The notes under the pieces: model-generated
What the model saw: only the letters and a program-made list of their open reading frames with translations
What the model was told of the DNA's origin: nothing
Databases searched by the model: none
Shown: piece after piece, positions 43,497 through 52,324 of the stretch
How the letters are laid out: each line of letters starts with the position of its first letter
Position numbering within the stretch: position 1 is the stretch's first letter
Position numbers and translations under genes: made by a program
DNA from: Hoeflea sp.
GTDB taxonomy: Bacteria; Pseudomonadota; Alphaproteobacteria; Rhizobiales; Rhizobiaceae
DNA length: 64,000 nt
NCBI GenBank assembly: GCA_020637795.1
Contig: JACKJT010000001.1
Coordinates: 992,001-1,056,000 of the forward strand
Direction of reading: 5' to 3'

Positions 43497-44372
43497 TCAG
43501 GCCACCTTGCCAAGAAGCCGGTCGGAGACCTCGCGGGTCATGCGGGACTTGTCCTCGGCGGTCTTGATCAGGCACATCAGCGTTTCATGCACCGCTTCGG
43601 GTTCATCGCGCAGGTGGCGGATCTCGAGCCCGGCCAGCGTTGCCGCCCAGTCGAGCGTCTCCGCCACACCGGGTGTCTTGCGCAGCTCTTCCTTGCGGAT
43701 GAGGCTGACCATGTTGGCGATCTGCAGGGCCAGACCGGTGTCGATGCCGGGCAGGCGCGACAGGATTATGCGGGCTTCGCGGTCGACATCTGGATAGTCG
43801 ACATAATGATAGAGACATCTGCGGCGCAGCGCGTCGCTGAGTTCGCGGGTTCCGTTCGATGTCAGGATGACACGCGGAATGGTGGTCGCAGTGATCGTCC
43901 CCAGTTCGGGGATCGAGACCTGGAAATCCGACAGCAGCTCCAGCAGGAACGCCTCGAACTCCTCGTCGGCCCGGTCGACTTCGTCGATGAGCAGCACCGG
44001 CGCCTTGTCCTGCCGGATCGCCGCCAACAGCGGCCGTTCCAGCAGATAGGTCTCGCTGAAGATATGCTCTTCAACCGAAGACGCATCGGCGCCTTCGCGG
44101 GCCTTGATGGCCAGCAGTTGACGCTGGTAGTTCCATTCATAGAGCGCCGCGCTCTGGTCGAGACCCTCGTAGCATTGCAGCCGGATCAGCCTGGTGTCAT
44201 GGGCGAGCGCCAGCGCGCGCGCCACCTCGGTCTTGCCGACGCCGGCCTCGCCTTCCAGTAGCAACGGACGCTTGAGGCTGTCCATCAGCCACAATGCCGT
44301 CGCCAGGTCGCGATCGGGAATGTACCCGACCGTGGCCAGTTCGGTGGCGACCTTCTCCTGAGGGATTTTCAC
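43497..44372 (-). CDS. coxD: CoxD, MoxR-type AAA+ ATPase
   Basis: A 291-residue AAA+ protein. It has Walker A GEAGVGKTEVARALA, Walker B APVLLIDEVDRADEEFEAFL, sensor 1 in RVILTSNGTREL and the arginine motif RRRCLYHYVDYPD. In Oligotropha, CoxD unfolds or reshapes apo-CoxL so that sulfur and copper can be added. It stands 21 bases after coxL and is coupled to coxE. Confidence 0.93.
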   Translation of the reverse strand: MKIPQEKVATELATVGYIPDRDLATALWLMDSLKRPLLLEGEAGVGKTEVARALALAHDTRLIRLQCYEGLDQSAALYEWNYQRQLLAIKAREGADASSVEEHIFSETYLLERPLLAAIRQDKAPVLLIDEVDRADEEFEAFLLELLSDFQVSIPELGTITATTIPRVILTSNGTRELSDALRRRCLYHYVDYPDVDREARIILSRLPGIDTGLALQIANMVSLIRKEELRKTPGVAETLDWAATLAGLEIRHLRDEPEAVHETLMCLIKTAEDKSRMTREVSDRLLGKVA

Positions 44373-44393
44373 CGCTTTTCCCCTCGCCGCTCC

Positions 44394-46823
44394 CTAATTG
44401 TGCAGGCCCAGCTTCTGGCCGACCTGCCATAGACGCCAGGCATCGTGCGGCATCTGGATGTGCCCCGCGCCGAGGAAGGCATAGGCGTCATTCACAGCAT
44501 TGGAGAAGCAGGGCACGCCGCCGACATGCGGGCTTTCGCCCACGCCCTTGGCGCCGATCGGATGGTGCGGCGACGGCGTCACGGTGTGGTCGGTTTCCCA
44601 GTGCGGGGTTTCGACGGCCGTCGGCAGGAAGAAGTCCATGAAGGACGCGCCCATGACGTTGCCGTGCTCGTCGTAGCGGATTTCCTGGCCCATGGCGCAG
44701 GCAAAGGCTTCAGTGAGGCCGCCATGAACCTGGCCCTCGATGATCATCGGGTTGATGCGGGTGCCGCAATCGTCAAGCGCATAGAAGCGCCGTGTCTTTG
44801 CGACGCCGGTGTCGACGTCGATGTCCATGACGCAGAAATAGGCGCCGAATGGATAGGTCATGTTCGGCGGCTCGTAGTAATTGACCGCCTCAAGCCCCGG
44901 CTCCATGTTCGGCGGCGGTGCATTGTAGGCAGCCCAGGCGATTTCCTTCATTGTCTTGAACTTTTCCGGCAAGCCCTTCACCCGGAAGCGGTCGACATCC
45001 CATTCCAGATCGCCCTCGTGCACTTCCAGCATGTGGGCGGCGATCATCTGCGCCTTGGCCTTGATCTTGCGGGCCGCCACGGCCGTGGCGGCACCCGCGA
45101 CCGGCGTGGAGCGCGAGCCGTAGGTGCCGAGACCGTAGGGCGCGGTGTCGGTGTTGCCCTCCTCGATCATGATGTCATCGGCGGGAATGCCGATTTCCGT
45201 GGCTATGATCTGGGCGTAGGTGGTCTCGTGCCCCTGCCCCTGGCTCTTGGTGCCCATGCGGGCGATCACGGAACCGGTGGGATGAATGCGGATCTCGGCG
45301 GAATCGAACATGGCGATGCCGAGGATGTCGCAATTCTTGGAGGGTCCGGCGCCGACGATCTCGGTGAAGAACGAGATGCCTATCCCCATCAGTTCGCGGG
45401 TTTCGCCGCGCTTGAACGCCTCGCGCTTCTTCCCCTGCTCCTCCCGCAGCTCCTTATAGCCGATGGTGTCCATCGCCTTCTTCATGGCGGTGTGATAGTC
45501 GCCGCTGTCATATTCCCAGCCGAGCGCCGACTGGTAGGGGAACTGCTCGGGCTTGATGAAGTTCTTGATGCGCAGTTCAGCCGCGTCCATGCCGAGCTTC
45601 TGGGCCAGCAGTTCGACGGCGCGCTCGATCGCGAACACGGCTTCGGTGACGCGGAACGAGCAGCGGTAGGCGACGCCGCCCGAGGCCTTGTTGGTGTAGA
45701 CGCCATCGACGGCCAGATGCGCGGTGGGGATGTCATAGGAGCCGGTGCAGATGTTCATGAAGCCGGCCGGCCATTTCGACGGATCGGCGCAGGCATCGAA
45801 GGCGCCGTGGTCGGCGAGCACATGCACGCGCATTGCCTGGATCTTGCCGTCCTTGGTGGCAGCGAGTTCCGTCGTCATGTGGTAGTCGCGGGCAAACGAC
45901 GTGGTGGAAAGGTTTTCCATCCGGTCCTCGACCCATTTGACCGGCACGCCGAGCACGATGGAGCCGACCACCGAGCAGACATAGCCGGCATAGGCGCCGA
46001 CCTTGTTGCCGAAGCCGCCGCCGATATCGGGCGCGATGACGTGGATCTTGTGCTCGGGAAGGCCGGAGATCAGCGACACGACGGTGCGGATGACGTGCGG
46101 CGCCTGGAAGGTACCCCACAGCGTCAGTTCACCCTTGACCTTGTCGAAGGAGGCCACCGACTGGCAGGTTTCCAGCGGCGAGGGATGGGTGCGGTGATCG
46201 ACCAGCATTTCCTTGATGGTGACGTCGGCGTTGGCAAAGACCGCATCCGTGGCCTCCTTGTCGCCGATCTGCCATTCGAAGATGTGGTTGGGATGTTTGC
46301 GCGGGCCGTGGGCGCCTTCCATCTTGTCCTTGATGTCCTCGCGCAGGATCGGCGCATCGGGATCCATCGACCTGAACGGATCGACGATGCAGGGCAGCGC
46401 CTCGTACTCGACGTCGACCAGTTCGGTGGCATCCGAGGCGATGTAGCGGTCCTCGGCGATGACGAAGGCCACTTCCTGGTTCTGGAACAACACCTTTTCC
46501 TCGGCCAGGACCGCCTGCACGTCACCGGCCAGTGTCGGCATGTAATGCAGGCCGAGCGGCTTGAGGTCGGCGGCGGTCAGCACCGCCACGACGCCCGGCA
46601 AGGCCTTGGCGCGGCTGGTGTCGATGCTCTTGATGCGCGCATGGGCATGGGGCGAACGGACGAAATCGCCAAACAGCATGCCGGGCAGTTTCAAATCGTC
46701 GACATAGCTGCCCTTGCCTTGCGTGAAGCGGACGTCCTCGACGCGCTTGCGCTTGCAGCCCATGCCCTGGAGCTTTTCGGTACGTTCGGCGCGGTCCTGA
46801 TCAATCTTGGTCTGGTCGTTCAT
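44394..46823 (-). CDS. coxL: Aerobic CO dehydrogenase large subunit CoxL (form I)
   Basis: An 809-residue molybdenum-copper hydroxylase. The active-site loop reads VAYRCSFR with its cysteine at residue 388, and GAKGVGES places the glutamate at 763. From memory, both numbers and the length equal those of Oligotropha CoxL, whose Cys388 binds copper and Glu763 assists catalysis. AYxCSFR marks form I, the true CO oxidisers. It oxidises CO with water to CO2, passing electrons to CoxS and CoxM. ATG 46823 overlaps the coxS stop by 4 bases; the longer frame to 46913 is coxS out of phase. Confidence 0.96.
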   Translation of the reverse strand: MNDQTKIDQDRAERTEKLQGMGCKRKRVEDVRFTQGKGSYVDDLKLPGMLFGDFVRSPHAHARIKSIDTSRAKALPGVVAVLTAADLKPLGLHYMPTLAGDVQAVLAEEKVLFQNQEVAFVIAEDRYIASDATELVDVEYEALPCIVDPFRSMDPDAPILREDIKDKMEGAHGPRKHPNHIFEWQIGDKEATDAVFANADVTIKEMLVDHRTHPSPLETCQSVASFDKVKGELTLWGTFQAPHVIRTVVSLISGLPEHKIHVIAPDIGGGFGNKVGAYAGYVCSVVGSIVLGVPVKWVEDRMENLSTTSFARDYHMTTELAATKDGKIQAMRVHVLADHGAFDACADPSKWPAGFMNICTGSYDIPTAHLAVDGVYTNKASGGVAYRCSFRVTEAVFAIERAVELLAQKLGMDAAELRIKNFIKPEQFPYQSALGWEYDSGDYHTAMKKAMDTIGYKELREEQGKKREAFKRGETRELMGIGISFFTEIVGAGPSKNCDILGIAMFDSAEIRIHPTGSVIARMGTKSQGQGHETTYAQIIATEIGIPADDIMIEEGNTDTAPYGLGTYGSRSTPVAGAATAVAARKIKAKAQMIAAHMLEVHEGDLEWDVDRFRVKGLPEKFKTMKEIAWAAYNAPPPNMEPGLEAVNYYEPPNMTYPFGAYFCVMDIDVDTGVAKTRRFYALDDCGTRINPMIIEGQVHGGLTEAFACAMGQEIRYDEHGNVMGASFMDFFLPTAVETPHWETDHTVTPSPHHPIGAKGVGESPHVGGVPCFSNAVNDAYAFLGAGHIQMPHDAWRLWQVGQKLGLHN

Positions 46824-47320
46824 TCTGCGGCCTCCTGAAACGGGGTTCCGTTGATCTTGGCTGCGGCATACTGGATTGCCTTGACGATGTTGACGTAGCC
46901 GGTGCAGCGGCAAAGATTGCCGGCGATGCCGTTACGGATTTCATCCTCGGTCGGCGCCGGGTTTTCCCGGAGCAGGCGATGCGCCCGCAGGATCATGCCG
47001 GGCGTGCAGAAACCGCACTGGAGGCCATGCATCATGCGGAAGCCCTCCTGCAGCGCGCTCAGCGTCCCGTCTGGATTGGCCATGCCTTCGATGGTGGTGA
47101 TGTTGGCGCCGTTGGCCTGGACCGCGAAGGTCATGCAGCTCTTGACCGACATGTCGTCCATCTCGACGGTGCAGGCGCCGCAATGGCCGGTGTCACAACC
47201 GATGTGGGCGCCGGTCAGGTTCTGCTGTTCGCGCAGGAAGTGGATCAGCAAGGTGCGCGGCTCGACCAGCGCTTCAACCTTCTTGCCATTGATGGTCAGT
47301 TCGATATGCGATTTCGCCAT
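46820..47320 (-). CDS. coxS: CO dehydrogenase small subunit CoxS
   Basis: A 166-residue iron-sulfur subunit starting MAKSHIELTINGKKVEALVE. The plant-type [2Fe-2S] ligands are in CDTGHCGACTVEMDD and the second cluster in CGFCTPGM and CRCTGYV. It carries electrons from the CoxL molybdenum centre to FAD in CoxM. ATG 47320 follows GGGGGAG; the frame to 47338 adds only six residues. It lies 14 bases after coxM. Confidence 0.95.
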   Translation of the reverse strand: MAKSHIELTINGKKVEALVEPRTLLIHFLREQQNLTGAHIGCDTGHCGACTVEMDDMSVKSCMTFAVQANGANITTIEGMANPDGTLSALQEGFRMMHGLQCGFCTPGMILRAHRLLRENPAPTEDEIRNGIAGNLCRCTGYVNIVKAIQYAAAKINGTPFQEAAE

Positions 47321-47334
47321 TGGTAATCTCCCCC

Positions 47335-48201
47335 TCAACCCTTGGCGCGGGACCGGGCCCGCTCAAGTGCGCGCCGCATCATGACGCCCGCCATTTTGGT
47401 TCTGTATTCAGCAGGACCGCGCATGTCGGACGCCGGTTCCGTGATCGCCTCGGCGGCCGCGACTGCCGCATCCACCGACGCCTTGTCGAGGCTGGTGCCG
47501 ACAAGCATGGCCGCCGCATCGGAGGCCCACAGTGGCGTTTCCGAGACGTTGGTCAGACCGATCGATGCGCTGGTGCATTTGCCATCCGCCATGGTGATGA
47601 CGACGGCGGCGGCCGCGGTGGCATAGTCGCCGACCTTGCGCTTGAGCTTCTCGTAGGCATAGCCGTGGTCCGGAGAAGGGATCGGGATACGGACCGCGGT
47701 CAGGATCTCGCCATGCTCGAGCGCGGTGAAATAGGCGCCCTGATAGAAGTCGCGGGCTGCAATCTCCCGGCTGCCATCCGGGCCTGTGACTGCATAGGTC
47801 GCCCCGAGGCACATCATCAACGCCGGCAGGTCGTTGCCCGGATCGCCGTTGGCGACATTGCCGCCGAAGGTACCCTTGTAACGGATCTGCGGATCGGCGA
47901 TCAGCCGTGAAGTCTCGGCGATGATCGGGACATGCCGTCCGAGTTCTTCCGAGGAGATCAGTTCGAACTGCGTCGTCATGGCACCGATGACAACTTCATC
48001 GCCCTGGACCGAGATGCCCTTGAGATTGCCGATGCCGGAAAGGTCGACAAGATGTTCCGGCGAAGCCAGCCGGGTCTTCATCAAGGGTATCAGGCTGTGC
48101 CCGCCCGCAAGGATGTTGGCCTCCTCGCCGAGCCTCGCAAGCAGGGCAACCGCGTCCTCGACGGACGCAGGTCGATGGTAGTCGAATCTGCCGGGTATCA
48201 T
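47335..48201 (-). CDS. coxM: CO dehydrogenase medium (FAD) subunit CoxM
   Basis: A 288-residue flavoprotein starting MIPGRFDYHRPASVEDAVAL. The FAD pyrophosphate motifs AGGHSLIP and TFGGNVANGDPGNDLPALM are both present. It transfers electrons to quinone. ATG 48201 is preceded by GGGAGGAG five bases away. It heads coxMSLDEFG, and its 200-base leader holds the repeats described separately. Confidence 0.95.
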   Translation of the reverse strand: MIPGRFDYHRPASVEDAVALLARLGEEANILAGGHSLIPLMKTRLASPEHLVDLSGIGNLKGISVQGDEVVIGAMTTQFELISSEELGRHVPIIAETSRLIADPQIRYKGTFGGNVANGDPGNDLPALMMCLGATYAVTGPDGSREIAARDFYQGAYFTALEHGEILTAVRIPIPSPDHGYAYEKLKRKVGDYATAAAAVVITMADGKCTSASIGLTNVSETPLWASDAAAMLVGTSLDKASVDAAVAAAEAITEPASDMRGPAEYRTKMAGVMMRRALERARSRAKG

Positions 48202-48225
48202 TCTAGCTCCTCCCAAAGCTTGGCA

Positions 48226-48289
48226 GTTGAAGACCTTTCATTGCACCGGATCATTGCACCGGAGCGCGGTTTGCTGATCGGTCTTCAAC
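48226..48289. promoter_or_regulatory. Inverted repeat enclosing a tandem repeat in the coxM leader
   Basis: GTTGAAGACC (48226-48235) and GGTCTTCAAC (48280-48289) are perfect 10-bp inverted arms. Between them CATTGCACCGGAT and CATTGCACCGGAG (48239-48264) form a 13-base head-to-tail repeat. The block lies 25-88 bases before the coxM start, so it may fold in the mRNA leader or serve as a protein-binding site. Confidence 0.55.
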
Positions 48290-48336
48290 AGTGCCCGGAT
48301 GAGAGGCTATTCCAGCCGCCGCGGACAACAACTAGC

Positions 48337-48382
48337 GCACGAACACCACGTATTTTCACGAAATGCACGAAGCCTGCACGAA
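48337..48382. promoter_or_regulatory. CACGAA repeat array upstream of coxM
   Basis: The hexamer CACGAA occurs four times in one orientation, starting at 48338, 48357, 48366 and 48377. Three copies are the longer GCACGAA. LytTR-domain regulators bind short direct repeats, and the gene just beyond encodes a LytTR protein. The array is 137-181 bases before the coxM start, a fair place for an activator site. Confidence 0.45.
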
Positions 48383-48407
48383 CTGCGTCAGCAACATTGA
48401 CTTAAAT

Positions 48408-49604
48408 TCAGGCAATGCCCGAGTGTTGACGGGCCTGGTGGGCCGCCAGCTCCTGCCGCAGATCCGCGACCCGGGCGCGGCTGATCGGAACCGTTCGGCG
48501 GACCGGCGAGACCAGTTCGGCGACGGCTGCATCGCCGGCTTTCTTGACCTGCCCGACATGCGCAAGACTGACGATGTAGCTGCGATGGGTCCTGTAGAAT
48601 GCAGGCTTTGGCAGGCGTTCGAAGATCTCGCTGATCGAGAGCGTGCAGAACAGGTCGTCCCGCCCGTTGAACACATAGGTGTAATGGGCATTGGCGTGCA
48701 CCGATATGACGTCGCTGGCGGCGATGTGAAACCGGTTTCCGTTTTTCTCGATCGGCAGCAGAGTGGCCGAAACGCTGTCGGTCAGCGCGGCGTTTGTCGC
48801 GCCTGCCGGTCTCGCCTGGTCCGTGCCGTCGAGCTCGATGTCACTGAAGTCGTCGGTATTGTCTTCCCCGGCCTTCAGTCTCGCGTCGTCGCTGCCTGCA
48901 TCCGGTCGCTTCGGCACCAGCGTCAGCATGAAAATCCCGGAGATCGCGAAGGCGACGACGCTGACAATGACGGCCAGCGTGTCGCTCGAGATGAACGAGG
49001 TCGAAGCGCTCTCGGCTGCAAGCGAGAAATCGAAAGTGGTGCCGACCATGGCGGTGTAGTGCATTCCGGAGACCGCGCATCCCAGGAACGTGGCGCAGAG
49101 GAAAAGCGAAGGCCGCCGGTCGGCTGAGAAAGCCAGCCACAGCGCCAGGCCCGAGGCGGTCACGGCAATGACGAAGCTGAGGACGACGTAGAGGGGATCA
49201 TAGCTCAGGCTGGCGCTGGAACGCAGTGCGATCATGCCGACATAGTGCATCGTGGTGATGCCCAGCCCCATCACACCCGCAGCGATTGCGAGCAGGTGCC
49301 GCGAGCGCAGGCTTGCGAGGAAGACCGCGATGCCGGTCACCAGCACGCACAGCAGCAGTGACAGCAATGTCGGCAGGACCAGATAATCAACCTGCGAGGC
49401 CATGCCCATGGACAGCATGCCGATGAAATGCATGCTCCAGATGCCGACCGAAAGGGTGATCGCCGATGCGGCGATGAGCAGGCGGCGATTGAGTGCGAAA
49501 GCCCCCGAGATGCGCAGCGCCAGGTTGAGGCCGACATAGCTCGCTTGTATGGCAACGACGATCGACAGAGCGACCAGATAGAGATTGTGGTGGTGTGACG
49601 CCAT
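48408..49604 (-). CDS. coxC: CoxC-like MHYT-LytTR membrane regulator
   Basis: A 398-residue protein. The N-terminal half has seven hydrophobic spans with three MHYT-type motifs (SMHFIGM, TMHYVGM, GMHYTAM), proposed to bind copper and sense CO, O2 or NO. After a charged linker (about residues 235-285) a C-terminal LytTR DNA-binding domain follows (FHIAASDVISVHANAHYTYV, FYRTHRSYIVSLAHV). CoxC and CoxH of Oligotropha share this layout, and coxC stands before coxM there as here. It probably controls cox transcription from the membrane. Confidence 0.88.
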   Translation of the reverse strand: MASHHHNLYLVALSIVVAIQASYVGLNLALRISGAFALNRRLLIAASAITLSVGIWSMHFIGMLSMGMASQVDYLVLPTLLSLLLCVLVTGIAVFLASLRSRHLLAIAAGVMGLGITTMHYVGMIALRSSASLSYDPLYVVLSFVIAVTASGLALWLAFSADRRPSLFLCATFLGCAVSGMHYTAMVGTTFDFSLAAESASTSFISSDTLAVIVSVVAFAISGIFMLTLVPKRPDAGSDDARLKAGEDNTDDFSDIELDGTDQARPAGATNAALTDSVSATLLPIEKNGNRFHIAASDVISVHANAHYTYVFNGRDDLFCTLSISEIFERLPKPAFYRTHRSYIVSLAHVGQVKKAGDAAVAELVSPVRRTVPISRARVADLRQELAAHQARQHSGIA

Positions 49605-49794
49605 TACGGGGTAGCCCCGTCAGCATGGTACGGAGTTGCTTCGCTGATCATGGTTGCAGGCTAACATAATTCATCTCCCGATTTCCATCCGATCCGGAAG
49701 CGGTGCAAGCGTGCCCCGGACAGCCACGCTTCGCCGCTGAATTCATGCGGTTACCTGGCCAAGGAACGTTCTGTCCGACGGATGGACTCCGGCC

Positions 49795-50742
49795 TCAGGA
49801 GCCAGAGGAGCCGGTGATCAGCTTTTCCAGGGCATCGATCATATCCTGCGATATCGATTGATCCGCGTTCATCGCTTGCAAAGGACAGGGCGTGTCCAGC
49901 CGCTTGAGCGCCTTGGCGATGCCGAAGCAACGTGCCGAGGCGAGGCGCGACAATTCCCGCCATGTCACCGGAACTGCCACCGGAGCGCCCTTGCGGGCCC
50001 GGATGGAATAGGGTGCGACCGCCGTCGCCCCCCGTTCGTTGCGCAGCCAGTCGATGAAGATCCTGCCCTTGCGCCTGGCCTTCGACATGGTTGCGACATA
50101 GCGCTCCGGGTGGCGCTGCGCCAGGCAAGCGGCAAGTGTTCGCGAGAAGGCCGCGACCGTTTCCCAACCCGTGGTCCGGCGCAATGGCACAACGACATGC
50201 ACGCCCTTGCCGCCGGTGACCATCGGCAGGCTTTGAAGACCGACATCCTCCAGCAGTTTGCGGACATCGCTGGCCGCGGCCTTGACGCCGGAGAAGGGCA
50301 GCCCCTCGTCCGGGTCGATATCGAAGACGACGCGGTCGGGGGCTTCCAGCATGTCGGTCCGCGAGCCCCAGATATGGAACTCGATGGTTCCCATTTGCGC
50401 AGCCGCGGCAAAACCCTGCCTCTCTTCGATCACCATATATGGCTCGCTCTTGCCGGACTTCTCCTCGATGTCCACCCGGGCGATACCGGAGGGAAATCCC
50501 TTGCCCGTGTGTTTCTGAAAGAAGCATTCGCCGTTGATGCCCTCGGGGCATCTGAGCAGCGACACCGGCCGGTGCCCGGCATGCTCCAGCATCCTGTCCG
50601 CCGCCTTCGCGTAATACGCTGCAACATCGCCCTTGGTGCAGCCCGCATCGGGAAACACCACGCGTTCCGGATGGGTGACCCGCACACCCAGGACCGTGAC
50701 CGGCTTGCCGGAGGCCTGCGCAGGTTTTTCGAGCTTTGCCAT
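49795..50742 (-). CDS. LigD-type polymerase/primase domain protein
   Basis: A 315-residue archaeo-eukaryotic-primase-fold polymerase domain (LigD_pol). It has VTHPERVVFPDAGCTKGDVA, PVSLLRCPEGINGECFFQKH, the metal aspartates in VVFDIDPDEGLPF, and GGKGVHVVVPLRR. Such domains fill gaps and add ribonucleotides in non-homologous end joining. No ligase, nuclease or Ku gene is in view. An open frame continues upstream to 50934 and contains REDKDA, which recalls the end of a LigD ligase domain, so this may be the surviving 3' part of a larger ligD. ATG 50742 follows AAGGA. Confidence 0.82.
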   Translation of the reverse strand: MAKLEKPAQASGKPVTVLGVRVTHPERVVFPDAGCTKGDVAAYYAKAADRMLEHAGHRPVSLLRCPEGINGECFFQKHTGKGFPSGIARVDIEEKSGKSEPYMVIEERQGFAAAAQMGTIEFHIWGSRTDMLEAPDRVVFDIDPDEGLPFSGVKAAASDVRKLLEDVGLQSLPMVTGGKGVHVVVPLRRTTGWETVAAFSRTLAACLAQRHPERYVATMSKARRKGRIFIDWLRNERGATAVAPYSIRARKGAPVAVPVTWRELSRLASARCFGIAKALKRLDTPCPLQAMNADQSISQDMIDALEKLITGSSGS

Positions 50743-51175
50743 CGTCGCATCCTTGTCCTCGCGCGCCCGGAGAGCCGTCATGACGAATACGTCCCTCAAC
50801 GGACTGGCCTGGCGTTCGCCCCGCCGCATCAGCACCGCTGGACTGATGAAAGATGTATCGCTAAGACCGCCCGCCGATGCATCCGCAGCCAGCCAATCTA
50901 GCATTTTCGTGCGGTTTCTACAGCAGCGGCGCAAGTCCAGCGGCTATGACCCGGATCTCAACCGGCTGGAGTTTCCTGAACCATTCAGCTGCGGCGTGCC
51001 GGTCCCGGGATCGACCGGATATTCCTGCTCAAACACAAGGCGCGCCGAAGGCTTTACAGAATGCTGGCAATATTTCCGCCCGTAAACTAGTCTGCCGGCC
51101 ATTGCAGCAGTCGAGGGAATCGCGGTCTTCGAGTGTTCCCATGCGCACTTGAACATGAAAAGGGCGAGCTGACGG
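50743..51175. other. Gap between ligD-like gene and LacI regulator
   Basis: The first 190 bases are an in-frame extension of the LigD-like reading frame (to 50934) of doubtful coding status. The rest holds the promoter side of the LacI gene, with AAAAGGGCGAG before its start. I see no RNA gene or convincing small protein. Confidence 0.5.
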
Positions 51176-52207
51176 ATGAGCGACTCGAAAATCAGGAACA
51201 TGGACGACTTCGCATCCGTGAGCGGTATCTCGCGTCCGACGATATCGAAGTATTTCAATGATGCGGACAGCGTCAGGAAATCGACAAGGGAGCGTATCGA
51301 AAAGGCGCTTGCGCGCTACGACTACCAGCCGAATTTCTATGCGATGAACCAGAACCGGCGACTGACCAAGAATGTGGGCATCGTCATCCCCTACATGTCG
51401 GACCCCTTCTTTGCCGAGATCGCCCGCAATGTGGAAAATCACGTCATCGCGGCCGGGTTTCGTCCGATCGTGCTCGGCTCCCAGGGCAACCCGGAACAGG
51501 AAATCGAGAATCTCAACAATCTGCGGCTGATCAAACCGGCGGGCGTGCTGCTGGCGCCGCTCGGGCGGATGTCGGATTCGGAACGCATTGCCGCCTTCTG
51601 CGCCGATGTGCCGACGGTCCTGTTTGACGCAAACATCGAGAATGTCGGAGAAGCCTTCATCGGGTCGGACAATGAGCAGAGCATTGGATTGATCGTCGAG
51701 TATCTTTGCCGGACCGGCGAGCCGCCGGCATTCTTCGAGATGCGCAAGCCGACCAACCCGAACGCCCTGAAACGCCGGAATGCCTATGTCCGGTCGATGG
51801 AGCGATCGGGCCACAAACCGCACCTGATCCAGGTCGAGGGTGAAGGCTGGGACTTCGAGGAAATCGGTTTCCGAGAAGGATCGCGGGTGCTGGCTGACCG
51901 GACATTGCCGACGGACACCATTTTGTGCAGCAACGACCGCCTGGCGATCGGCCTGCTTTCCGCCGCCTACCAGCTGGGAATGCCCGTTGGACTGGGAGAG
52001 AACTGCACCTTGCGTATAGCGGGGCACGATGACCATCCGTTCTCACGCTACACCTGTCCGACACTGACGACCGTTTCACAGGATTACACCTCGATCGCCA
52101 AGAAGAGCGCGGAAACACTGTTTTCGCTGATCGAGACGGAACAACGCGCGCAATCGCGCGAAACGACATTGTTTGATGGCAGGCTGGTGATGAGAGGCTC
52201 TGCTTAA
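51176..52207 (+). CDS. LacI-family regulator of the polyol operon
   Basis: A 343-residue repressor. The N-terminal helix-turn-helix (MDDFASVSGISRPTISKYFN) and hinge helix (RIEKALARYDYQPN) are followed by a sugar-binding domain (VGIVIPYMSDPFFAEIARNV, CSNDRLAIGLLSAAYQLG). Starting 117 bases before smoE on the same strand, it is the likely polyol-responsive repressor acting on the palindromes at 52211-52254. Smo operons elsewhere can have other regulator types, so the link is by position. Confidence 0.88.
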   Translation: MSDSKIRNMDDFASVSGISRPTISKYFNDADSVRKSTRERIEKALARYDYQPNFYAMNQNRRLTKNVGIVIPYMSDPFFAEIARNVENHVIAAGFRPIVLGSQGNPEQEIENLNNLRLIKPAGVLLAPLGRMSDSERIAAFCADVPTVLFDANIENVGEAFIGSDNEQSIGLIVEYLCRTGEPPAFFEMRKPTNPNALKRRNAYVRSMERSGHKPHLIQVEGEGWDFEEIGFREGSRVLADRTLPTDTILCSNDRLAIGLLSAAYQLGMPVGLGENCTLRIAGHDDHPFSRYTCPTLTTVSQDYTSIAKKSAETLFSLIETEQRAQSRETTLFDGRLVMRGSA

Positions 52208-52210
52208 GTT

Positions 52211-52254
52211 ATTGTATGCATTTATACAATTATCATATATTTACGCGCGTAAAT
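52211..52254. promoter_or_regulatory. Two palindromic operators upstream of smoE
   Basis: ATTGTAT-N6-ATACAAT (52211-52230) is a 7-bp-arm dyad. ATTTACGCGCGTAAAT (52239-52254) is a perfect 16-bp palindrome with the central CG usual for LacI-family operators. Both lie just before the TTGACG promoter and right after the LacI gene. Confidence 0.65.
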
Positions 52255-52260
52255 TATTAA

Positions 52261-52290
52261 TTGACGCGCTCCTGTTTTTGGATGTACCAT
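52261..52290 (+). promoter_or_regulatory. Sigma-70-type promoter of the smo operon
   Basis: TTGACG at 52261-52266 and TACCAT at 52285-52290 are separated by 18 bases. The smoE start is 35 bases further on, with AGGGAGG as ribosome site. The palindromic operators sit immediately upstream. Confidence 0.5.
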
Positions 52291-52324
52291 CTACCGGCAA
52301 CATCCAATCAAAGGGAGGATACGG

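Noticed and set aside
44445..46838. Very long plus-strand frame opposite coxL
   Set aside because: CoxL is certain from its active-site motifs; the opposite frame reads as low-complexity His/Asp/Gly shadow sequence.
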